Assembly: GCA_002726235.1 (NCBI GenBank)
Contig: PBSN01000014.1
Coordinates: forward strand, 1 to 5,447
Direction of reading: 5' to 3'
Length of the DNA stretch: 5,447 bases
Source: Nitrospiraceae bacterium
Lineage (GTDB): Bacteria > Nitrospirota > Nitrospiria > Nitrospirales > UBA2166
Each line of letters opens with the position of its first letter. Within the stretch, counting starts at the first letter, position 1. A program made the translations under genes and the position numbers. Positions 1-4,612 of the stretch are shown in pieces. The notes under the pieces are model-generated. The model was not told the origin of the DNA. It saw only the letters and a program-made list of their open reading frames with translations, and made no database searches.

Positions 1-72
1 GATTTAGGTCGGAATCAACTTCGGCCCTATTTACAGGCTCTTCAAAGCATTGTTCAAGAAATGTGGGGTTGG
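1..72. repeat. 72-bp direct repeat, copy 1
   Basis: These 72 bases are identical, with no mismatch or gap, to 4462-4533; the copies diverge at the 73rd base (t here, c in the other). Because this copy begins at the first base of the window, the repeat may extend further upstream and its true left boundary cannot be seen. The copies are in the same orientation, 4461 bases apart, and flank the small Lys-rich gene and the inositol operon. Possible origins are attachment-site duplication, a segmental duplication, or an assembly overlap if the window starts at a contig end. No integrase or transposase is visible between the copies. Confidence 0.97.
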
Positions 73-81
73 TCTACCTAG
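1..81 (+). CDS. 3' end of an unrecognised upstream ORF (partial)
   Basis: Frame 1 is open from the first base to a TAG at 79-81 and reads as a plausible amphipathic C-terminus of 26 residues, starting DLGRNQLRPYLQALQ and ending in MWGWST. I do not recognise the family. Almost all of it lies inside the 72-bp repeat, so only the last two residues and the stop are unique to this copy; the second copy keeps the same frame open and runs into different sequence. It could be the true end of a gene lying upstream of the window, or just a repeat that happens to be open. The call is weak because only 26 codons are visible. Confidence 0.25.
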   Translation, partial: DLGRNQLRPYLQALQSIVQEMWGWST

Positions 82-124
82 CAGATAAAGATTCCCAACT
101 AAGGCACCTGATTGTCGCAAATAA

Positions 125-325
125 TTCCTTGAAATTTCGGAAACGGAAGTTCTGCTTCGAGGCGCTCATCAACGTTATGCAAATCAGCAACTTTTGGACA
201 AAGCATCAGATGCAATCCGCTCTAGGATCTGCCTGCTAATAAACAATGAAGTAACACCAAAAAAATTCCTAGCAACCGACGTGGCTCAGTTGAGGGCTTT
301 TGGAGTACCCTTAGCGCACACATAG
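125..325 (+). pseudogene. start-less open frame, possible gene remnant
   Basis: The frame is open between TAA at 122-124 and TAG at 323-325, giving 66 residues with no ATG or GTG start. The translation has a protein-like mix of helix-forming and hydrophobic residues (for example AHQRYANQQLLDKASDAIRS, then LLINNEVTPKKFLATDVAQL) rather than the low-complexity look of many chance frames. I do not recognise a family. With no start codon and no Shine-Dalgarno, it would be the decayed C-terminus of a gene whose 5' part has been lost, which would fit a rearranged region next to a direct repeat. It may equally be a chance open frame. Confidence 0.25.
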
Positions 326-401
326 AAAAGAATCTTCCCAATAAAAGTTCTGGCAACCGAGATGTCCTGACAGTCTACTCAATAGTTGGGTGCAGGAAGA
401 T

Positions 402-409
402 AAAGGAGG
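402..409 (+). promoter_or_regulatory. strong Shine-Dalgarno for the 34-aa basic ORF
   Basis: AAAGGAGG lies 7 nt upstream of the ATG at 417. This near-perfect anti-16S complement at optimal spacing is the strongest ribosome binding site in the window, and it is the main reason to accept the short ORF as a gene. Confidence 0.8.
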
Positions 410-416
410 AACAGAT

Positions 417-521
417 ATGGGGGATCAGGGGGGAAAAGACAAAAACAAAAGGGAACAACAGAAAAAGGACAAGCATAGTTCAAAGGAAAAACGACAATTG
501 AAAAGAGAAAAGAAGAAATGA
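417..521 (+). CDS. small, highly basic, Lys-rich protein (34 aa)
   Basis: ATG at 417 to TGA at 519-521 encodes 34 residues, beginning MGDQGGKDKNKREQQKK and ending QLKREKKK. Fifteen residues are Lys and three Arg; after a short Gly-containing start the rest is almost entirely charged or polar, with no hydrophobic core and no Cys. It is probably disordered or helical and could bind nucleic acid or other polyanions, but no function can be assigned. The near-perfect Shine-Dalgarno 7 nt upstream supports real translation. It stands alone, about 570 nt upstream of ino1, on the same strand; nothing ties it to inositol metabolism. Automated callers easily miss a gene of this length. The A-rich base composition is explained by its Lys codons. 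Confidence 0.6.
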   Translation: MGDQGGKDKNKREQQKKDKHSSKEKRQLKREKKK

Positions 522-1090
522 TGGCCAGTGCTGTCCGGTGACCCGTTCAACACCGCAAAGTGATTGCTAATCGCGGATGGAGATCAACTTTCCATCAACA
601 TCCAGAATCAAGACCGAGGCAATCATCCAACAAAGCCTTCGAGCGTATGGGTAAACCCGCCGCTCAAGGCACACGTCATGCATCGAGTCGGAGTAGTTCT
701 TACTTCTTCCCCCTTGATGGAGTCCAGTCCCAGAGTGAGTGTTCTGGCCAGTCACTCTTCGATCCACCAGTCCACTTCTCCCCATTTTGACTGCATCACT
801 GCAACACCCCCCTTGAGCCTTCTCAACCGTTGCACTGTTGTGTGCCAATTGCGCTAAGTTAAAAACACCAGCGGAGGAGAGACCTAGTGAAGCGAGAGGA
901 CCAGTGTCCAAACCTCAACCATCGCATCCCAATGCGCCGTTACAATCTGGTATCATGTGCGGCGAGGTGGTGAATCACAGCATTCCTGTGCCGCCGAACG
1001 GGTGTCGGGAGAAACAACATGTGAGGCGTGGCCATGCACAGGATGCCTACTGTCGGTATTGTGGGCAACAGCTTAGAGGGACATGACACT
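522..1090. other. 569-nt region upstream of ino1 without a convincing gene
   Basis: Several frames are open here on both strands, but none has a good start with a Shine-Dalgarno and none gives a recognisable product. Two small adjacent hairpins are visible: TTGAG-CCTT-CTCAA at 813-826 and GCAC-TGTTGT-GTGC at 832-845; neither is followed by a T-run, so they are not obvious terminators. The promoter of the inositol operon should lie here, but I cannot pick a credible -35/-10 pair. A possible zinc-ribbon-like frame at the 3' end (838-1086) is listed separately. Confidence 0.5.
838..1086 (+). CDS. possible small Cys-rich (zinc-ribbon-like) protein
   Basis: This frame reads from a TTG at 838 to TGA at 1084-1086 (82 residues); an ATG at 955 would give a 43-residue version. 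The 3' end encodes AYCRYCGQQLRGT, which resembles the CxxCGxxL knuckle of many short zinc ribbons, and the long version opens with another CxxC (C2, C5). Further Cys are at 41 and 56. The stop lies only 4 nt before the ino1 ATG, as in a translationally coupled pair. Against it: no Shine-Dalgarno precedes either start, and the middle is Pro-rich with no clear fold. I do not recognise a family. It may be a chance frame or a relic. Confidence 0.22.
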   Translation: MCANCAKLKTPAEERPSEARGPVSKPQPSHPNAPLQSGIMCGEVVNHSIPVPPNGCREKQHVRRGHAQDAYCRYCGQQLRGT

Positions 1091-2191
1091 ATGAATCGTA
1101 TCAAGATCGCTATTGTCGGGGTTGGGAACTGTGCCAGTTCATTGATACAGGGCATCCACTACTACCGGGAAAAGATTCCCCAAGAGGCGATCGGCCTGAT
1201 GCATTGGGAAATCGGTGGATACTCGCCTGGTGATATCGAGGTGGTCGCGGCTGTCGATATCGATGTGCGAAAAGTCGGCGTCGATGTGCATGAGGCCATT
1301 TTTTCCCTACCCAACTGTACGACAGTCTTCTGCCCCGACCTTCCCAAAGCCGGAGTCACCGTGCAGATGGGCGGGATTATGGATGGATTTTCCGACCACA
1401 TGACAGCGTACGATCCAAAGCGCACGTTTGTTCAAGCCAATAAGCCAGAACCGACCGAAGGAGACATCGTCACGTTGCTCCGCGAATCTGGTGTGGAGAT
1501 TCTCATGAATTATCTTCCGGTCGGCTCCGAGAAGGCGACGGAGTTTTATGCCGGCTGCGCATTGAAGGCTGGCGCGGCCTTCATCAACAACATTCCAGTG
1601 TTTATTGCCAGCGATGCTCAAGGGAGCTGGGCCAGGCGATTTCAAGAGGCCGGCCTCCCCATTATCGGCGATGACATCAAAGCGCAGGTAGGGGCAACCA
1701 TCACCCATCGGGTCCTAACTGATTTGTTCGCCAAGCGTGGGGTGAAGCTGGAGCGGACGTACCAACTCAATACCGGCGGCAATACTGACTTTCTCAACAT
1801 GCTCAACCGCGATCGGCTGGCGTCAAAGAAACAATCCAAGACTCAGGCCGTACAGTCCGTGGCCGCTCACCCTATAGAGGATGACAACATCCATATTGGC
1901 CCGAGTGATTATGTGCCGTGGCAAAATGACAATAAGGTCTGTTTTCTCCGTATGGAAGGACGGCTATTCGGTGATGTGCCCATGAACCTCGAATTGCGCC
2001 TTTCAGTAGAGGATTCACCTAACTCGGCAGGGGTCGCGATCGATTCCATCCGCTGCGCCAAACTCGCGTTGGACCGAGGACAGAGTGGCATACTCGAAGG
2101 ACCGTCGGCTTACTTTTGCAAACATCCCCAACGACAGTTTACCGATGATATCGCCTTCCAGATGACGGAACATTTCATCAACGGCGACTGA
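1091..2191 (+). CDS. ino1: myo-inositol-1-phosphate synthase (bacterial type)
   Basis: This 366-aa cytoplasmic enzyme converts D-glucose-6-phosphate to L-myo-inositol-1-phosphate using bound NAD. The N-terminus carries the Rossmann motif VGVGNCASSLIQG (residues 9-21). Other family blocks, recalled from Mycobacterium tuberculosis Ino1 (367 aa), are YLPVGSEKATEFYA (141-154), IPVFIASD (168-175), GDDIKAQVGATITHR (193-207), the Lys-rich SKKQSKTQAV segment (245-254), HIGPSDYV (278-285) and SPNSAGVAIDSI (319-330). Length and blocks match along the whole protein, with no gap. The start at 1091 is chosen because MNRIKIAIVG begins the conserved fold and AGAGGG at 1074-1079 can serve as a somewhat distant ribosome binding site; an in-frame ATG at 1028 would add 21 residues outside the family core. 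The next gene starts 10 nt after its stop, so the two are almost certainly cotranscribed. It supplies the substrate for both halves of the downstream fusion protein. Confidence 0.95.
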   Translation: MNRIKIAIVGVGNCASSLIQGIHYYREKIPQEAIGLMHWEIGGYSPGDIEVVAAVDIDVRKVGVDVHEAIFSLPNCTTVFCPDLPKAGVTVQMGGIMDGFSDHMTAYDPKRTFVQANKPEPTEGDIVTLLRESGVEILMNYLPVGSEKATEFYAGCALKAGAAFINNIPVFIASDAQGSWARRFQEAGLPIIGDDIKAQVGATITHRVLTDLFAKRGVKLERTYQLNTGGNTDFLNMLNRDRLASKKQSKTQAVQSVAAHPIEDDNIHIGPSDYVPWQNDNKVCFLRMEGRLFGDVPMNLELRLSVEDSPNSAGVAIDSIRCAKLALDRGQSGILEGPSAYFCKHPQRQFTDDIAFQMTEHFINGD

Positions 2192-2201
2192 GATTATCGG
2201 G

Positions 2202-3524
2202 ATGAAATGCCTCATCATCGCGGCGGGCAAAGGAAGCCGGCTGCAGCAGAGGGGTCCCAGTAAGCCCCTCATTCCCCTTCTAGGCATCCCCTTGATTGAA
2301 CGCGTCATCCGCACCGCGTTGGACGCTGGTGTCGACGAAATATTCGTCGTGACCGGCTACCAGGGTGAACAGATCCGTGATTTCTTGGAAGGATTGGCGG
2401 CACGACTTGCGATTCGGATCACTCCTTTGGTGAATGACGAGTGGGAGAAAGACAATGGACTCTCCGTGCTCACGGCGCGAGACTACCTTCACGATCCCTT
2501 TCTGCTTCTCATGGCGGATCACCTCTTCGACCCACGCTTAGGCCATGCACTAACAACGCATGCCCTGACCGATGGAGAGATCGCGCTCGGCATCGATCTC
2601 GACACCCGCAATCCTCTGGTTGATATGGAAGATGTGACCCGTATCAAAGTGGAGGACGGGAAGATTCGTACGATCGGCAAGGGATTAGTCGACTTCAATG
2701 GATTCGATACTGGAGTGTTCCTGTGTTCCCCAGCGATATTTAAGGCTCTGGCGCAAAGCAAAGACACCGTGGGTGATGCCACCCTGTCAGGAGCGGTACG
2801 GATTCTTGCCGCAAAGGGATGTGTGAGCGCTGTCCCTACGCGTGGTTTCTGGGTTGACGTCGACGATCCGAAGGCATTCAACAAGGCCGAAGCGGCCCTC
2901 TTAGATCATCTCCGCGACAAGTCAAACGATGGGCCTGTGTCCCGTTACCTGAACCGTCCCATATCCATACGAGTGTCCCGTTATTTGGCACAATATGATG
3001 TGACGCCCAATCAAATTTCCCTGTTCTCGTTTCTGTGTTCCATGATTGCCGCCGGACTGTTTGCTCTGGGCGGCTATCTCGCCTTGCTTCTGGGAGGCGT
3101 TCTTGCCCAATTCGCATCTGTCATCGATGGGTGCGACGGGGAAGTGGCTAGGCTCAAGTACCAAAGCAGCGACTTCGGCGGTTGGTTCGATGCGGTGCTG
3201 GACCGTTATGCCGATGCGTTTCTCCTCTTTGGCTTGACGTGGCATGTGCTCCTCACGGAGCCGAATGGTTGGATCCTCTTCATCGGTGTCATGGCCATTA
3301 TCGGATCCTTCATGCTGAGTTATACGGCGGATAAGTACGATAACCTCATGCGTGAACGATTCGAGTTGAGGGGTATGGCCATGATACGGATGGGACGTGA
3401 TGTGCGGGTATTGCTCATCTTCATTGGTGCAGTGATGAATCTCGTACTCCCTGTGCTGGTGGCGATCGTGGTGGTGATGAATATCGAGACAATACGCCGG
3501 ATGAAGGTCGCGTCGGATGCGTAG
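2202..3524 (+). CDS. bifunctional inositol-1-phosphate cytidylyltransferase / DIPP synthase (IPCT-DIPPS)
   Basis: This 440-aa two-domain protein belongs to di-myo-inositol phosphate (DIP) synthesis. Residues 1 to about 235 form a sugar-nucleotidyltransferase-like domain: AAGKGSRL (7-14) and PSKPL (19-23) are the nucleotide-binding loop, and DNGLS (84-88) with MADH (104-107, Asp106 a likely metal ligand) matches the IPCT pattern. It should make CDP-inositol from CTP and inositol-1-phosphate. Residues from about 245 onward are a CDP-alcohol phosphatidyltransferase domain with the signature D309-xx-D312-G-xx-A316-R317-x8-G326-xxx-D330-xxx-D334 and hydrophobic helices at roughly 272-290, 291-308, 337-350, 355-377 and 402-430. 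That half is membrane-embedded and should couple CDP-inositol to inositol-1-phosphate, giving DIPP. The fusion order is the one known from Archaeoglobus. It starts 10 nt after ino1 and overlaps the HD gene by 8 nt. The exact acceptor cannot be read from sequence: another phosphorylated polyol or a lipid is possible. Confidence 0.88.
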   Translation: MKCLIIAAGKGSRLQQRGPSKPLIPLLGIPLIERVIRTALDAGVDEIFVVTGYQGEQIRDFLEGLAARLAIRITPLVNDEWEKDNGLSVLTARDYLHDPFLLLMADHLFDPRLGHALTTHALTDGEIALGIDLDTRNPLVDMEDVTRIKVEDGKIRTIGKGLVDFNGFDTGVFLCSPAIFKALAQSKDTVGDATLSGAVRILAAKGCVSAVPTRGFWVDVDDPKAFNKAEAALLDHLRDKSNDGPVSRYLNRPISIRVSRYLAQYDVTPNQISLFSFLCSMIAAGLFALGGYLALLLGGVLAQFASVIDGCDGEVARLKYQSSDFGGWFDAVLDRYADAFLLFGLTWHVLLTEPNGWILFIGVMAIIGSFMLSYTADKYDNLMRERFELRGMAMIRMGRDVRVLLIFIGAVMNLVLPVLVAIVVVMNIETIRRMKVASDA

Positions 3525-4104
3525 TGTTGAGTCTGCCAAACAGAGCATCAGGCGGATTGTCGGCGGCTCGCGCGTGCCCGAGGACCCACGCCATGCTGAC
3601 AACACCCTAGAGTGGCTGTTGCGCTTTGCACCGGATGCCGACGATGCTCTGCAATTGGCAGCGCTGGCCCACGACATCGACCGAGCCATCGAAGAAAGCA
3701 AGACCCCGCGTGCGGACTTTGAGGATTATGATGCCTTCAAGGCTGCCCATGCCCGTCATGGCGCGGAAATACTGCGCCCGATTCTCGTCGCATGTGGCGT
3801 GGAAGGCCATATCGTGAACGAGGCGTGCCGTTTGGTAAAGGTCCACGAGGTGGGAGGAGATCCCAGCTCCGATCTACTCAAGGATGCCGACAGTGTCTCC
3901 TATTTCGACGTCAATCTCCCGCTCTATTACGAGCGTGAGGGGTGGGATGAGGCCAAACGGAGATCACTCTGGGGATATCGGCGTCTGTCGCCACCGGCGA
4001 AAGAGATTGTCAAACACATTGTCTACCAGGAGCAAGCGCTGGTGCGTTTGATGCAGGAGGTCATTCATGAAGCTCGCGAATGTCTTCAACCGACTCTGCA
4101 ATGA
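3517..4104 (+). CDS. HD-domain metal-dependent hydrolase, candidate DIPP phosphatase
   Basis: This 195-aa soluble protein shows an HD-type metal-site pattern: H26 in RHADNTLEWL, H52-D53 in ALAHDIDRA, H78 and H81 in AAHARHGAEI, H110-E111 in VKVHEVGG, and D123/D125 in LKDADSVSYFD. The TLEWLLRFAPDADDALQLAALAHDIDR segment (30-56) also recalls the DUF4202 group, from memory. HD proteins hydrolyse phosphomonoesters, phosphodiesters or nucleotides; substrate cannot be deduced from the motif. The ATG at 3517 overlaps the end of the IPCT-DIPPS gene by 8 nt, with GAAGG at 3503-3507 as ribosome binding site, so the two are translationally coupled. Ino1 plus IPCT-DIPPS leaves one reaction to reach DIP, dephosphorylation of DIPP, and this hydrolase is placed to do it. 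That assignment is inference; turnover of another inositol phosphate or a nucleotide is the main alternative. Confidence 0.8.
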   Translation: MRSVESAKQSIRRIVGGSRVPEDPRHADNTLEWLLRFAPDADDALQLAALAHDIDRAIEESKTPRADFEDYDAFKAAHARHGAEILRPILVACGVEGHIVNEACRLVKVHEVGGDPSSDLLKDADSVSYFDVNLPLYYEREGWDEAKRRSLWGYRRLSPPAKEIVKHIVYQEQALVRLMQEVIHEARECLQPTLQ

Positions 4105-4341
4105 AGCCGACCACCATTGCCTCTCCTAGTGTACCATGAGTGGGTGGACGAATATCGAACTGACCTTTCCCCCTTGATTAAGTTCAGCGAGCGCGACGAT
4201 GCTGTGAAAGACTATCACCGCCAAAACAGAGCTCTCCCTGAAGAGACCCGATACGACATCCTGATTCTAAACGCGTCATCTAGAATGGCGTTACCCGTCA
4301 CGCATCCGCGCTTCTTCCCTCAGGGCCTACTCTCGCCATAA
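4067..4341 (+). pseudogene. small ORF with apparent frameshift after the HD gene
   Basis: AGGAGG at 4055-4060, 6 nt before an ATG at 4067, begins a frame reading MKLANVFNRLCNEADHHCLS that stops at TAG 4127-4129, overlapping the HD gene. A different frame, open from the HD stop to TAA at 4339-4341, then reads as good protein: VYHEWVDEYRTDLSPLIKF, then SERDDAVKDYHRQNRALPEE and TRYDILILNASS. That second part has no ATG and no Shine-Dalgarno (only TTG 4117 or GTG 4129). Together they look like one gene of about 90 codons broken by an indel near 4127. A second possible start is ATG 4101, which overlaps the HD stop as ATGA but lacks a ribosome binding site and ends after 12 codons. No slippery heptamer is visible at the junction, so programmed frameshifting is unlikely. 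I do not recognise the family. A sequencing error is possible. Confidence 0.42.
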
Positions 4342-4348
4342 GATCAAG

Positions 4349-4360
4349 AGCTATATAGCT
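4349..4360. repeat. 12-bp perfect palindrome AGCTATATAGCT
   Basis: AGCTATATAGCT is its own reverse complement and lies just after the stop of the broken ORF at 4339-4341, about 100 nt before the second direct-repeat copy. With no loop and no T-run it is not a terminator. It could be a protein-binding site or chance; nothing else in the window repeats it. Confidence 0.5.
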
Positions 4361-4461
4361 AGCCTCCCTTTCAAATTATCTTCACCCCCTGCTTACGATC
4401 TCAATCCAAAAATGTGTGATGCGCTAAAATTGTCGAGTATTGTTGTGTTCGACTCAATGTT

Positions 4462-4533
4462 GATTTAGGTCGGAATCAACTTCGGCCCTATTTACAGGCT
4501 CTTCAAAGCATTGTTCAAGAAATGTGGGGTTGG
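4462..4533. repeat. 72-bp direct repeat, copy 2
   Basis: This copy is identical to 1-72 in the same orientation. The base before it (t at 4461) cannot be compared, because copy 1 begins at the window edge; the right edge is sharp at 4533. In this copy the frame that ends at TAG in copy 1 stays open, from 4420 through the repeat to a stop at about 4732-4734, where it overlaps nasA in another frame. This copy sits 79 nt before the nasA start, so it may lie in the nasA leader. Confidence 0.97.
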
Positions 4534-4585
4534 CACGAAATCTGCTTTCCCCCATTGGAGGGAATCGTATACGAGGATAGCTCAC

Positions 4586-4612
4586 ATGCTGAATTTCTGG
4601 AAAACAGGGTAG
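4586..4612 (+). CDS. 8-codon mini-ORF abutting the nasA start (leader peptide or nonsense codon)
   Basis: ATG at 4586 is preceded by GAGGA (4573-4577) at an ideal 8-nt spacing and encodes MLNFWKTG before TAG at 4610-4612. The ATG at 4613 follows immediately in the same frame. The mini-ORF has a better ribosome binding site than the ATG at 4613, whose only nearby purine run is AGGG at 4606-4609, just 3 nt away. Translation may start at 4586 and re-initiate at 4613. Alternatively the TAG may be a nonsense change or a read error inside a nasA gene that originally started at 4586. Confidence 0.35.
   Translation: MLNFWKTG

Larger units (their letters stand above)
82..416. other. gene-poor spacer, AT-rich in part
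   Basis: No start-to-stop gene with a ribosome binding site is visible here until the Shine-Dalgarno at 402-409. The stretch holds a start-less open frame (125-325, listed separately) and an imperfect direct repeat of about 24 nt sharing the core GCAACCGA at 272-279 and 353-360, 81 nt apart. I see no convincing -35/-10 pair; CTGACA at 367-372 resembles a -35 box but no good -10 follows at the right spacing. No terminator-like hairpin with a T-run is seen after the stop at 79-81. Confidence 0.5.
4342..4612. other. spacer between the inositol cluster and nasA
   Basis: This 271-nt stretch has no full-size gene. It holds, in order, a 12-bp perfect palindrome (4349-4360), an AT-rich stretch to about 4461, the second copy of the 72-bp repeat (4462-4533) and the mini-ORF before nasA (4586-4612). 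The nasA promoter should be here. TTGTCG at 4430-4435 with CTCAAT 17 nt downstream is the best -35/-10-like pair I can find, but it is poor. I see no rho-independent terminator for the inositol operon. Confidence 0.5.

Noticed and set aside
813-845. Hairpins at 813-826 and 832-845 as a rho-independent terminator
   Set aside because: The stems are only 4-5 bp and no T-run follows.
560-857. Two overlapping + strand frames (560-790 and 564-857)
   Set aside because: Neither has a ribosome binding site, and both are rich in Ser, Pro and His with no recognisable motif.
567-911. Minus-strand open frame of 114 codons with a DVDG segment resembling a HAD phosphatase motif
   Set aside because: The motif sits at the very C-terminus, with no room for the rest of a HAD fold, and the frame has no recognisable product.
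1028-1090. ATG at 1028 as the ino1 start, adding 21 residues
   Set aside because: The added residues lie outside the conserved Ino1 fold, and ATG 1091 opens directly with the NAD-binding strand and gives the family length of about 366.
2922-3701. Minus-strand open frame of 259 codons
   Set aside because: It is antisense to the well-supported CDP-alcohol transferase domain and to the HD gene, and its His- and Arg-rich translation shows no domain.
4120-4135. Programmed ribosomal frameshift joining the two halves of the 4067-4341 ORF
   Set aside because: No slippery heptamer and no obvious downstream structure; an indel mutation or sequence error is simpler.
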